From assembly GCA_022574185.1 (NCBI GenBank), contig JACZSM010000013.1, positions 1 through 53,715 of the forward strand: DNA of 53,715 bases, given 5' to 3'. Below, one piece after another: positions 43,561-51,602 of this stretch. Under the pieces are notes generated by a model, which saw nothing but the letters and a program-made list of their open reading frames with translations, searched no databases and was not told the origin of the DNA. Source of the stretch: Pseudomonadota bacterium. Its GTDB lineage: Bacteria > Pseudomonadota > Gammaproteobacteria > Steroidobacterales > Woeseiaceae. Positions within the stretch are counted from its first letter, which is position 1. Every line of letters begins with the position of its first letter. The translations under genes were made by a program, and so were the position numbers.

Positions 43561-44280
43561 TCAGGCAAACAATTCCGCAAGGAAATACTGTGTCGCCGCC
43601 CATGAGCGTCGATCAGCCTGTTCACTGTAGACAGTACCGAAGTCCGGATCGTTCGCTTCCGGTTTCGTAAAAGCATGCACTGTGTTCCCATACGCATGCA
43701 TCTGCCAGTCGGCACCCATGCCGGTCAGCTCCGCGGTGAGCGCAACGAAACTATCGGGTGGTGCCATCGGGTCGTCCCAGCCGTGAAGTACCAGAACCTT
43801 CGCAGTAATGGTGTTGCCCTCCGTATTGCCGGGAGGAGTCAAAATACCGTGAAAACTGGCAACACCGGCAAGGTCTTCACCCGTGCGGGCGATGTCGAGC
43901 GCACTGAGCCCGCCAAAACAATAACCGATCGCTGCAACGTTCGACGCATCGACTTCCGATTGCTCGCGCATTGTATTGAGCGACAATAACAGCCGCCGCT
44001 GCAACATCGCACGATCATCAAGAAAGGGTTGCATGAGTGCTGCGTTTTCATCGGTATTACTGCCGCGAACTCCCTTACTGTAGAGATCCAGCGAAAACCC
44101 GACATAACCAAGCTCTGCAAGTTTTACGGCTTTGCTGTCCTCAAAATCGCTTCGGCCAGCCCATGCGTGTGACACCATGACGCCGGGGCGCGGATCTTTG
44201 ACCGCATCGTCCCAGGCCAGCAGCCCTTCGAGAACAAGGTCTCCGTCGGCATACTCAAGCTGACGAGTTTGAATAGTCAA
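43561..44280 (-). CDS. Dienelactone hydrolase-family protein
   Basis: The product has 239 residues and an alpha/beta hydrolase fold with a cysteine nucleophile: GYCFGG with Cys121, the acid in HGWDDPMAP (Asp169 or Asp170) and His202 in YGNTVHAFT. This triad is that of carboxymethylenebutenolidase-like enzymes, but the family is broad and the substrate is open. No signal peptide. It stands 18 bp upstream of the M28 gene on the same strand and may share its transcript. A GTTATTA/TAATAAC hairpin lies just upstream of its start, at about 44295-44312. Confidence 0.9.
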   Translation of the reverse strand: MTIQTRQLEYADGDLVLEGLLAWDDAVKDPRPGVMVSHAWAGRSDFEDSKAVKLAELGYVGFSLDLYSKGVRGSNTDENAALMQPFLDDRAMLQRRLLLSLNTMREQSEVDASNVAAIGYCFGGLSALDIARTGEDLAGVASFHGILTPPGNTEGNTITAKVLVLHGWDDPMAPPDSFVALTAELTGMGADWQMHAYGNTVHAFTKPEANDPDFGTVYSEQADRRSWAATQYFLAELFA

Positions 44281-44338
44281 AGTGTGACTCCAGTGTTATT
44301 AGTTTTAATAACAAAGCCGCGCTCGGCGCGCAGCCGAC

Positions 44339-44716
44339 TTAATCCCGACGTATGACCAGAATTTCGACTCGTCCATTCGGCCCGATGTACCACGATGAAA
44401 TTGTATTGGTAATACTGACGATCAATGCACCGAATATCGCGGACCCGAGTCCTGCGATCGAAAAGTCATCGAGCATCGCAGCGACGAGTCCGAACATGGC
44501 CGCATTCAGGACCAGCAGGAACAGACCCAGCGTTACGATAGTAATCGGCAAGGTCAGCAACAAAGCGACTGGCCGGACAAACGCATTGACGATGCCAAGC
44601 AGCACAGCGGCCAGGATGAAGCTGCCCGTGCCCGTAATGTGCACGCCTGGCACAAGCACGGAAGCGAGATACAGCCCCAACATGGAAATAAGGGTACGAA
44701 CAACAAAACCTTGCAT
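44339..44716 (-). CDS. YvlD/phage-holin-4-2-like membrane protein
   Basis: The product has 125 residues and four hydrophobic segments. LVPGVHITGTGSFILAAVLL, GIVNAFVRPVALLLTLPITI and TLGLFLLVLNAAMFGLVA are the standard blocks of the YvlD (Phage_holin_4_2) family. Despite the name these are common chromosomal proteins, not evidence of a prophage. Role unknown, possibly in envelope stress. It ends 58 bp before the dienelactone hydrolase gene on the same strand, and its start lies 51 bp from the divergent tRNA-Arg. Confidence 0.88.
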   Translation of the reverse strand: MQGFVVRTLISMLGLYLASVLVPGVHITGTGSFILAAVLLGIVNAFVRPVALLLTLPITIVTLGLFLLVLNAAMFGLVAAMLDDFSIAGLGSAIFGALIVSITNTISSWYIGPNGRVEILVIRRD

Positions 44717-44767
44717 ATGCCAATTATGCGTTGAAGCCCGGCACTTTGCTAGAATCGGCGCCTGCGT

Positions 44768-44844
44768 GCCCCGGTAGCTCAGTAGGATAGAGCACCAGAT
44801 TCCTAATCTGGGGGTCCCATGTTCGAATCATGGTCGGGGCGCCA
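44768..44844 (+). tRNA. tRNA-Arg(CCT)
   Basis: A 77-base tRNA with CCA encoded. Acceptor stem GCCCCGG pairs with TCGGGGC (one G-T pair). The anticodon arm is CCAGA-TTCCTAA-TCTGG with anticodon CCT (reads AGG), and the T arm contains GTTCGAATC. The discriminator base is G. Confidence 0.97.
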
Positions 44845-45079
44845 GTCTTGATTGACGGGCCAAAGGTCCGTTCATCAAGACTGGTGGTCTGACCTGGTGA
44901 TGAGAACATTGTTCGACACAAATCGGCAGGACAGCCGATTTGGACCGCGCATCGACCCGAGCAAAGCGAGGGCGAGGACCAGGGATGGTCCGAGTCAAAT
45001 CGAGGCAGCGTTTGGGACGCACGCAGTGCGCCCGCAGGGTGAGGAGCGCAGCGACGAATCAATCATGGTCGGAGCGCCA
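44826..45079 (+). repeat. tRNA-Arg 3'-tail repeat unit
   Basis: The last 19 bases of the tRNA (44826-44844) recur at 45061-45079 with one change. Between them lies a structured unit: the long hairpin; GATGAGAACATTGTTCGAC (about 44899-44917); and hairpins AATCGGC/GCCGATT (44921-44940), GGACC/GGTCC (44976-44991) and CGCAC-gca-GTGCG (45018-45030). The unit has the same order of parts as the units after tRNA-Ser. It does not look coding. Confidence 0.85.
44845..44881 (+). terminator. Long hairpin immediately after tRNA-Arg
   Basis: Arms 44845-44861 and 44865-44881 pair over 17 bp (14 matches, counting the outer GTCTTGAT/ATCAAGAC) around an AAA loop. It begins at the base after CCA. It lacks a T-run, so it may act in tRNA 3' processing as well as, or instead of, termination. 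Confidence 0.7.
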
Positions 45080-45123
45080 TATTATTCAACAGGATATCGC
45101 TTTATGTTGCAGCCGTTGTCGAT

Positions 45124-45171
45124 GTAAAAACGTTCGATGTAATCGAACACATCGGCTCTGGCGTCCCCTCT
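45124..45171 (-). pseudogene. Possible IS3-type transposase fragment
   Basis: On the minus strand this stretch reads RGDARADVFDYIERFY, the phrase that precedes the N-x-[RK]-RRH motif near the end of IS3-family OrfB integrases. The sequence on both sides does not continue the match, and no terminal inverted repeats are seen. With only about 13 informative residues this is a weak call. It lies just past the tRNA-Arg tail duplicate, a common place for insertions. Apart from this, 45080-45254 holds nothing recognisable. Confidence 0.4.
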
Positions 45172-45254
45172 GATCCGATGAAATGGGGGAAGACAGACGA
45201 CCTGACGTGGACGACTGCGTAAAACCCGCGGACCAATATGATCATTGATCGGTC

Positions 45255-46982
45255 TCAGCCATAGGATTTGCGGATCATGCGCCAGGCAATCCATGCCGTC
45301 GGCAACACGACGACCGGACCGGCCAACACCAGCAGCGACTCGCCGGTCAGCCAATTGATTCCACCACTCGCGCTCAGGGTGCCGGTGGCTTCCTGGTACG
45401 GACGCACATAAATCGTGAACAAGACGATGCACAAGACGACCTGGTAAACGGCCAGGCTCAGCGGTGCGAAGCGTGTAAACCGTAACTTGGCGACGCTGAT
45501 CTCGCCGGGTGGCGTTCGGTGCAACTGCAAACGGTAGTCGCGTTCCTCACGCGTAACGTGACCGAAGTGCGACACCACCAGCACCACCACCAGGCTCACG
45601 CACCCCCCGAGCAGGATCGGATCGAGCCAGAACGGCAAGCTGATCAACTCAAAGTACTCCAGGGCTTTGGGCACCGCATTGAAAGCGAAGCCACTGACGA
45701 TGCTCCAGAATGCGGCATCAGCCGTGATGTTTTTGCTCCATACGCTCATCAGCGCCACGGCTCCCCAAGATGACGCGAACAGCGTGCCGACGAAATAGGT
45801 TAGCCAGAAAATATCGATCGGTGAAACAAAGGCGATCCCCAGCGTTACCACACCAACCCCAAGCATGATCCAACGGCTGAGCTTCAGCATTTTCTTGTCA
45901 TCGACAACATCGCGGCGAAACAGGTCGTGACTGACACTAAAACCCACCAGCGACAGAAAGGTTGAGGCCGAGGACAGGCCCGCGGCCACAATGCCGGCCA
46001 GTAGCAAGGCGCCCAGCAATTCCGGCAGCAGGTTCAAGGCGGCATAAATCATCACCTCTTCCGAAGGCTCGATGCCGGTATCGCTGAGGTTGATGACGGC
46101 ACCGGCGGCATACAGGACCAACTCCATAAGAATCAGGAAAATGGCAGCGATGCAGGCCGCGCGCATCACCACGTGTTCGTCACGGGCGATCAGGTAACGG
46201 CTGGACTGCCAGGGACTGACCGCATAGACCAGGCCCCAGGCCACGGCCAGCGTAATATTCCACAGCGTGAAATCCAGCACGGACGTGAATGGCGTGTCGC
46301 TACCCACGATACCGTGCCAGGCCATCAGGTCCGGCTTATCCGGCAGTGTGGACAGTTCCCGCACCGCCGTTGCCCACCCTCCGGCATCCTCCACCAGGTA
46401 GACCAGGGCCAGTATGGCCACCGACGTGAACAGCAGAAACATCAGCGTGTCGGTCAGGATCACTCCGCGCGTTCCCGAATACATCGTGAACGCCGTATAG
46501 CTGACCCAGCTGATAATCAATGCTTGCGTGAAGTTGAAATCGGTGACGTAGGTGAGCAGAAAGGCCACGCCCTGGGTGACCGCCAGCAGGTAGCCGCCCA
46601 GGCCGAAAATAATGGTAATGCCCGCGGCCGTCTGCACGCGTTGTGAGTTGAATCGTCGCCCGAAATAATCCGCCACGGTCAGGGCGCGACTGCGCCGCAG
46701 GTAGCGGCCGAACAACAGGGCACCGAATATATAGCCCATCGCACCGATGGGCGGCCATAGCAGGTACGGACCCGCCTGACCCTCGTACACGAAACCGGTT
46801 TCGCCCAGGAAAATATTGGTGCTGAGCACACTGGCCACCAGCGTACCGACAATCAGCAGCGTGGGCGCACGCCGTCCGGCGACGAAATAGTCATCGAGTT
46901 TCTTGACCCGGCGACCTGCGTAACTGCCGACCGCAATGTAAACGATGAGGCTAATCAGTATTGCGCTGGAATAGATGTCCAT
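45255..46982 (-). CDS. SLC5-family sodium:solute symporter
   Basis: The product has 575 residues and about thirteen membrane helices. It opens with SLIVYIAVGSYAGRRVKKLDDYFVAGRRAPTL spread over helix 1 and its loop, the standard SSS start. Also typical are RYLRRSRALTVADYFGRRFNS, YTAFTMYSGTRGVILTDTLMF and the sodium-site helix LLLAGIVAAGLSSASTFLSL. Substrates in SLC5 range from sugars and carboxylates to amino acids; none can be chosen here. It is transcribed alone or with the sulfotransferase gene 330 bp upstream on the same strand. Confidence 0.9.
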   Translation of the reverse strand: MDIYSSAILISLIVYIAVGSYAGRRVKKLDDYFVAGRRAPTLLIVGTLVASVLSTNIFLGETGFVYEGQAGPYLLWPPIGAMGYIFGALLFGRYLRRSRALTVADYFGRRFNSQRVQTAAGITIIFGLGGYLLAVTQGVAFLLTYVTDFNFTQALIISWVSYTAFTMYSGTRGVILTDTLMFLLFTSVAILALVYLVEDAGGWATAVRELSTLPDKPDLMAWHGIVGSDTPFTSVLDFTLWNITLAVAWGLVYAVSPWQSSRYLIARDEHVVMRAACIAAIFLILMELVLYAAGAVINLSDTGIEPSEEVMIYAALNLLPELLGALLLAGIVAAGLSSASTFLSLVGFSVSHDLFRRDVVDDKKMLKLSRWIMLGVGVVTLGIAFVSPIDIFWLTYFVGTLFASSWGAVALMSVWSKNITADAAFWSIVSGFAFNAVPKALEYFELISLPFWLDPILLGGCVSLVVVLVVSHFGHVTREERDYRLQLHRTPPGEISVAKLRFTRFAPLSLAVYQVVLCIVLFTIYVRPYQEATGTLSASGGINWLTGESLLVLAGPVVVLPTAWIAWRMIRKSYG

Positions 46983-47312
46983 TCTTATTCGTCTTTTTTA
47001 TTCCGTTACATCTTGTGAACAATGGAGATTATGTGGGAGATTACTGTTGCCGACAATAAACGAACCGTAAGGGGCACGCATCTTGACGCGATCTGATTTC
47101 TGTGATGACGCCTGAGAACGGCTCGAAGAAGTCGGCCCGTGCATGCGCGACATCATATTGTCGCAGACCACTAACGAACGGGTTTCGCCTCGACCAGAAT
47201 CGGCGACCTGAGCAGAAATCGCACCGTCGGATTGACTATTACAAATAATGGCTCGGGAATCTTCATCGCTAACTATTCAGTCGCCTAAGCAATAATCACA
47301 ATTCACGAAAAC
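46983..47312. other. Intergenic region between symporter and sulfotransferase genes
   Basis: No complete gene is seen. The region holds a 31-codon open frame that looks like the start of a nitroreductase-type gene (listed separately). A promoter for the symporter is expected near 47000, but none is obvious. Confidence 0.4.
47171..47266 (-). pseudogene. Possible N-terminal remnant of a DUF385/nitroreductase-type gene
   Basis: An ATG at 47266 opens a 31-codon frame containing PLFVIVNPTVRFLLRSPI. Proteins of the deazaflavin-dependent nitroreductase group commonly begin with a similar N-P-x-x-R-x-L-L-R-S-P phrase. The frame ends at TAG and nothing downstream restores the family. The match is short and could be chance. 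Confidence 0.3.
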
Positions 47313-48212
47313 TTATTTCTCGCCCGTTGCCAGCCAGTGAGCACAGTCTCTCCCAAGTTCTTGCACAGCCCGTGCCTCGTATTGTGAAATTTCGTCTTCG
47401 CCCAAGATGTCGCGCCAGCGACCGTTCGTGCCTTTGTGAATGAATGTCTTTGCGCCACCATCCCAGAAGGCACCGCCCAGCGGCACGCTCCTGGTTGCGT
47501 TTTCTTTCATATAGTCAAAGCTGCAGTGGAGCAATATATCGTCCCATTTTTCTTCATTTATGGAAATGTCCAGAAACTCCGCCAGGCGGCGAATTTCTTT
47601 TGGCATGTCACTTTTTAGATTGGCAAAATGCAGAAAATAGACATTCGGCAGATCTCTGATGGTCCACCAGGAACGAACATTGTCCCAAAACGGCCACCAG
47701 GGATAGCCATTTTTATCAAACCAGTCGTGATAGTACTGCGTTATCGTATCGGGCGGTTTACCTATAGGTGGCCCTACTCTGCCCGGCGTATCATTCAATG
47801 CCTCGTACCAGGTGCTGTTGGCATTTGCATGATGGTTGTACAAGCTCCATAAGACATCGCGACCGTCCCTGCCGATATACACGTACTTCGCCTGCCCGGA
47901 AAAAACCAGCGCATCGACGGGTAAGTGCGTCTTGAGGAATCGGCGGTGTGTCTGTGCCGCAACCGAGGACAGCTTGATGTCCTTCGGCGGAACGCGCAGG
48001 TCCATCCATGGCGACATTTCGGCCGTCTCAAGGCCGTCCGCCCCGTCAAACAGCAGCTGAGCAATAATTTGTTGCACCCACGTCGTCCCGGACTTGGCAT
48101 AAGTAGCAATAATGATGTCGTCGTCCCGGAACTCGAAATCATTCCATATCGTGGAATCGAAATGATGACTGTGAATTTCACGCGTTTTTTGAGGCACAGC
48201 GTGGCTACTCAT
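47313..48212 (-). CDS. PAPS-dependent sulfotransferase
   Basis: The product has 299 residues of the cytosolic sulfotransferase fold. The 5'-phosphosulfate loop is TYAKSGTTWVQQI (Lys40), the catalytic His is in LKTHLPVDAL, the 3'-phosphate site is YIGRDGRDVLWSLYNH, and the C-terminal RKGxxGxW motif appears as FIHKGTNGRWRD. All PAPS contacts are therefore present. The acceptor could be an alcohol, phenol or sterol; it cannot be told from sequence. The length matches the family. It has a 197-bp upstream region shared with the divergent terB-like gene. Confidence 0.93.
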   Translation of the reverse strand: MSSHAVPQKTREIHSHHFDSTIWNDFEFRDDDIIIATYAKSGTTWVQQIIAQLLFDGADGLETAEMSPWMDLRVPPKDIKLSSVAAQTHRRFLKTHLPVDALVFSGQAKYVYIGRDGRDVLWSLYNHHANANSTWYEALNDTPGRVGPPIGKPPDTITQYYHDWFDKNGYPWWPFWDNVRSWWTIRDLPNVYFLHFANLKSDMPKEIRRLAEFLDISINEEKWDDILLHCSFDYMKENATRSVPLGGAFWDGGAKTFIHKGTNGRWRDILGEDEISQYEARAVQELGRDCAHWLATGEK

Positions 48213-48409
48213 TGCAAACCCCCTTGTGGCAGGACACTCAGCGCGATCTGCATGCCGATCCGCCGAAAACGATGAATACCGGGAACATTATATACAAATG
48301 ACCTCTTTGGATTGGTAACTTCAAGACCCTTCAAACGTACCGGGTGAGGTGAGCCGCTGTCGGAGTGGTAGAGTACTGAACGACACACCATCGAATTGAA
48401 ACCGCAAAT

Positions 48410-48880
48410 ATGATCAAGCGCATCTTCGAAACGGTCGTCACAGCAATCACAACACCGAGCTCAGGCGAATCTGAGGCGCCAGACCGGGACGGGGCATTGC
48501 GACTTGCGACTGCGATCCTAATGGTCGAGATAGCTCGCGCCGATCACGTTTTTGAAGAGTCCGAATTTGAACGGCTGCTCGAGCTTATCGCGTCACATTT
48601 CGAGCTTTCATCCGGAGACGCGGCCGACCTTGTCGTTACCGCTAGCGAGGCCACCAAGGACGTCGTGCATTTGCACGAATTCACGCAGCTCTTGCGAAAA
48701 AACCTTACCGACGCCGAGAAAGGGCGAATTGTCGGCTTGCTGTGGCAGATTGCGTACGCTGACGGCCGGCTCGACAAATACGAAGATGCGCTCGTGCTGA
48801 AAATCAGCGACTTGTTGTATGTGAGTCGAGGCCGCGTCATGCAACTCAAACACCACGCTAAAATGGCTGCGCAATCCTAG
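48410..48880 (+). CDS. TerB-like protein
   Basis: The product has 156 residues, all-helical. The acidic metal-binding motifs of the TerB fold are visible: ILMVEIARADHVFEESEFE and LLWQIAYADGRLDKYED, the two copies of the A-[DR]-G/H-x(2)-[DE]-x(2)-E pattern. TerB-domain proteins were named for tellurite resistance, but stand-alone copies like this are widespread with unknown roles, perhaps metal sensing near the membrane. It stands as a single gene, with a convergent hydrolase gene 18 bp downstream. Confidence 0.9.
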   Translation: MIKRIFETVVTAITTPSSGESEAPDRDGALRLATAILMVEIARADHVFEESEFERLLELIASHFELSSGDAADLVVTASEATKDVVHLHEFTQLLRKNLTDAEKGRIVGLLWQIAYADGRLDKYEDALVLKISDLLYVSRGRVMQLKHHAKMAAQS

Positions 48881-48898
48881 ATTGAAAACGTGCTGCCG

Positions 48899-49726
48899 TT
48901 AAGGTGCCAGTGCAAGCGCAGATAGTCCTGTTAGAAACGTGCGCAGCCCTTCAATGTAGGTGCTCTCATCGCGGAGAAACGCATCGTTATGGGTACCACG
49001 AAGCGCCAGTAAGGTCCGCGGTTCATTGGCTGATGCAAAGATCGCTTCGCCGTGATGAAACGGGATGATGTCGTCATCGCGACTGTGAACGACCAGTAAC
49101 GGGCTATGAACGTCGCGCACGTAATCACGTGTCGCGTGACTATAGCGGCTCATCCAGCGGGCCGGGAGCCACGGATAGAGTTCCTGGGCAATGTCGGGGA
49201 TGGACGAAAAGGACGACTCCACGATAAGTGCCAAAGGTCGATGCTGTGCGGCCAGCCGTGCCGCCACAGAAGCACCCAGTGAACGCCCAAATAGTATGAC
49301 ATCGCTTGCGGATAGGCCGCGATCCTCAACGAGGTGACGCCATGCCGCATCGGCATCGCGATATAGGCCGCTTTCCGTGGTTTTGCCGCCACTTTGACCG
49401 TAGCCGCGATAGTCGATAATCAAAACGGACAAGCCCAGGTTTCGGAATTGTCGTATCGAGTCGAGCCGGTGTGAGATGTTGCCTGCGTTGCCATGAAAAA
49501 AGAGCAGCACACGCGAGGATTGCCCCGCAATGAACCAGCCATGCAGAGTTACTCCATCGGTAGTCTCAATAGAGACATCCTCAAAGTCCATGCCCACATC
49601 AATGGGTGTCATGGTCAGCGTTCGCCCGGGCATGTTTGGCAGGTAAAGCATGCGACCCTGCATCAAATACACGAACACGACAAGCAGACCGTAACCGGCA
49701 ACAACGACATAGATAAATTTCAGCAT
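48899..49726 (-). CDS. Membrane-anchored alpha/beta hydrolase (BEM46/YfhR-like)
   Basis: The product has 275 residues. Residues 1-22 form an N-terminal membrane anchor (FIYVVVAGYGLLVVFVYLMQ). The oxyanion HGNAGN is at 79-84, the nucleophile Ser149 is in LFGRSLGASVAARL, the acid Asp is in HSRDDDIIPF, and the His is in LRGTHNDAF. YRGYGQSGG at 107-115 is a hallmark of this branch. Substrate unknown; esterase or thioesterase activity is usual. It is back to back with the peroxiredoxin gene. Confidence 0.9.
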   Translation of the reverse strand: MLKFIYVVVAGYGLLVVFVYLMQGRMLYLPNMPGRTLTMTPIDVGMDFEDVSIETTDGVTLHGWFIAGQSSRVLLFFHGNAGNISHRLDSIRQFRNLGLSVLIIDYRGYGQSGGKTTESGLYRDADAAWRHLVEDRGLSASDVILFGRSLGASVAARLAAQHRPLALIVESSFSSIPDIAQELYPWLPARWMSRYSHATRDYVRDVHSPLLVVHSRDDDIIPFHHGEAIFASANEPRTLLALRGTHNDAFLRDESTYIEGLRTFLTGLSALALAP

Positions 49727-49863
49727 GGCCTAGTGAGAAAAAGCCATGCGCGAAGTGACCAGGATGAATAATTTCGATTTGCGATGATAAGTTTGTACAT
49801 ATTGGTCCACTGATAGACTATCGCAGAATCAGTATACGCAAATGCGCCAACGAGGAGACAGTG

Positions 49864-50316
49864 ATGCTTAAAGCTGGAGACCGCGCACCGGATTTCGTGC
49901 TGCAAAGCGATCAGGGCAGTGATACATCATTATCTGGGCTGTTGCACCGCGGCCCACTGGTGCTCTATTTCTATCCGGCTGATTTCACGCCGGGCTGTAC
50001 GCGCGAGGCCTGCACGATTCGAGACATCCATCAGGATCTTGTCGCCGCTGGCTTGCAGGTCGCCGGAATCAGCCCGCAAGACGCCGACAGCCACGCCCGC
50101 TTTCGAGCGCAACATGACCTGCCGTTCTTGCTTCTCAGTGATCCCGACAAGGTCGCAGTCGAACTGTACGATGTCGACGGACCCATGGGCATAGGCGTGC
50201 GTCGGGCGACCTTTCTCATCGATCAGGACGGGATGATTCGCGATGCGTTGCTGGCCGACATTCGTATCAGCCGGCACGAAGCGTTCATCAAAAAGGCAAT
50301 CGAGCTTCACGAATAG
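49864..50316 (+). CDS. bcp: Peroxiredoxin, BCP/PrxQ type
   Basis: Thioredoxin-dependent peroxidase, 150 residues. The peroxidatic Cys45 and resolving Cys50 lie five residues apart in FTPGCTREACTIRD, the arrangement of atypical 2-Cys BCP/PrxQ enzymes. The fold starts APDFVLQSDQG and continues to LLSDPDKVAVELY. I chose ATG 49864 over the adjacent GTG at 49861 because GAGGA lies seven bases upstream. No signal peptide, so it is cytoplasmic. Confidence 0.95.
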   Translation: MLKAGDRAPDFVLQSDQGSDTSLSGLLHRGPLVLYFYPADFTPGCTREACTIRDIHQDLVAAGLQVAGISPQDADSHARFRAQHDLPFLLLSDPDKVAVELYDVDGPMGIGVRRATFLIDQDGMIRDALLADIRISRHEAFIKKAIELHE

Positions 50317-50334
50317 TTGCTGGAGCAAACTGAA

Positions 50335-51126
50335 TCAGACGGTCAATTCACCCTTGAGATAGAACACGGCGTGGCCACGCAACAAAACACGATCGTCGCG
50401 CAGCTCACATCCAAGCTCACCGCCACGATGCGATATCTGCCTTGCCTGCAATATTTTCTTGCCCAGGCGTTTGGACCAGTACGGGGTCAGGACACAATGC
50501 GCCGCCCCGGTAACAGGGTCTTCGTCGATACCGATACCGGGTGCGAAAAACCGCGAGACAAAATCGACGGACTGGCCGGGTGCCGTCACGATAATGTTGT
50601 CCTTCGTTATCGACACAATCCTGGCGAAGTCCGGACTCAGCGTCTGTACAGCGGTCTCATCCGGCAAAATCATCAAATAGAAACCCTGAGTGACAAGACA
50701 TTCCTCAACTTCGGTGCCCAATGCTTCGGACAATCCCTCAGGTATGCCGTCAGGCACTGCCTCGTTGGCGGGAAAATCGAGTATGAAGGCATCGCCGTCG
50801 ACATCGATACTGAGCTGACCACTGGCCGATTCGAGTTTGATCGGCCATGACGAAGGGGAAAACTCCCGGCGAATGACCGCGGCAGTGGCAAGCGTCGCGT
50901 GTCCGCAAAGAGGCACTTCAACGGCAGGCGTAAACCAACGAATGTGCCAATGATTGCCGGTAGCATCGACGGGCACGAAAAAGGCGGTTTCGGCTAAATT
51001 GTTTTCGGCAGCGATCTGCTGCATCAACTCGTCGTCGATCCATTCGGTCAGCGGCACAACCGCTGCCGGATTACCGGCAAACATCTGCGTCGTAAATGCA
51101 TCAACCTGATAGATCTGCAATACCAC
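50335..51126 (-). CDS. PhzF-family isomerase
   Basis: The product has 263 residues and the two-lobed diaminopimelate-epimerase-like fold. IYQVDAFTTQMFAGNPAAVV is the family start, with catalytic Glu46 in NNLAETAFF, then RWFTPAVEVPLCGHATLA and, in the second lobe, DEDPVTGAAHCVL. Despite the phenazine name, most PhzF-like proteins outside phenazine operons have unknown substrates, and no phenazine genes occur here. It is convergent with bcp. Confidence 0.93.
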   Translation of the reverse strand: MVLQIYQVDAFTTQMFAGNPAAVVPLTEWIDDELMQQIAAENNLAETAFFVPVDATGNHWHIRWFTPAVEVPLCGHATLATAAVIRREFSPSSWPIKLESASGQLSIDVDGDAFILDFPANEAVPDGIPEGLSEALGTEVEECLVTQGFYLMILPDETAVQTLSPDFARIVSITKDNIIVTAPGQSVDFVSRFFAPGIGIDEDPVTGAAHCVLTPYWSKRLGKKILQARQISHRGGELGCELRDDRVLLRGHAVFYLKGELTV

Positions 51127-51154
51127 TAGTTGACGATTCCTCCGGAACTCCTTA

Positions 51155-51568
51155 CTACTCGCCGCTAATCGTCAGCGTGACCTTGCGCTGGTGCGGCGCG
51201 TGGCGATGCTCCCAAAGGTAGATGCCCTGCCAGGTGCCGAGATCGCATCGCCCATCGCGAACCGGCAGATTCAGATCCGATTGCGTGAGAACACTGCGGA
51301 CGTGAGCAGGCATATCATCGGGGCCTTCGGCCGTGTGTGTAAACATAGGGTCACCGTCGGGAACCAGACGCGACATGAATGACTCGAGGTCATGCCTCAC
51401 CGCCGGATCCGCGTTCTCGCAGAGCATGAGTGACGCGCTGGTGTGACGGATAAAGACATTGCACATTCCAATCGCTACACCCGACTCCTTGATAGCCGCC
51501 TGCACTTGCGCGGTCACGTCATAGGTGCCGCGGCCGCTCGTGGCAATGTGAAGTTCAAGCTGGCTGAT
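51155..51568 (-). CDS. YjbQ/UPF0047 family protein
   Basis: The product has 137 residues from the ATG at 51568 (MISQLELHIA). The family signature is complete: CNVFIRHTSASLMLCENAD near 42-60, the metal-binding and active region FMSRLVPDGDPMFTHTAEGPDDMPAHVRSVL spread over 70-100, and LGTWQGIYLWEHR near the end. YjbQ proteins have been described as secondary thiamine-phosphate synthases; the physiological role is unsettled. The frame is open eleven codons upstream but that start is weaker. It precedes the PhzF gene on the same strand, 28 bp away. Confidence 0.92.
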   Translation of the reverse strand: MSQLELHIATSGRGTYDVTAQVQAAIKESGVAIGMCNVFIRHTSASLMLCENADPAVRHDLESFMSRLVPDGDPMFTHTAEGPDDMPAHVRSVLTQSDLNLPVRDGRCDLGTWQGIYLWEHRHAPHQRKVTLTISGE

Positions 51569-51602
51569 CATTGGCAAGATACCCTGCTGTACAGAACGCA
51601 CT

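Noticed and set aside
44339-44716. Prophage remnant suggested by the holin-like name
   Set aside because: YvlD/Phage_holin_4_2 proteins are common chromosomal membrane proteins, and no other phage gene is nearby.
44768-45079. attL/attR pair of a small integrated element
   Set aside because: The duplicated tRNA tail would suit integration, but only 235 bp lie between the copies, there is no integrase gene, and the interior is a hairpin unit shared with the tRNA-Ser locus.
50335-51126. Phenazine biosynthesis locus
   Set aside because: Only a PhzF-like isomerase is present; no other phz gene occurs, and such proteins are mostly unrelated to phenazines.
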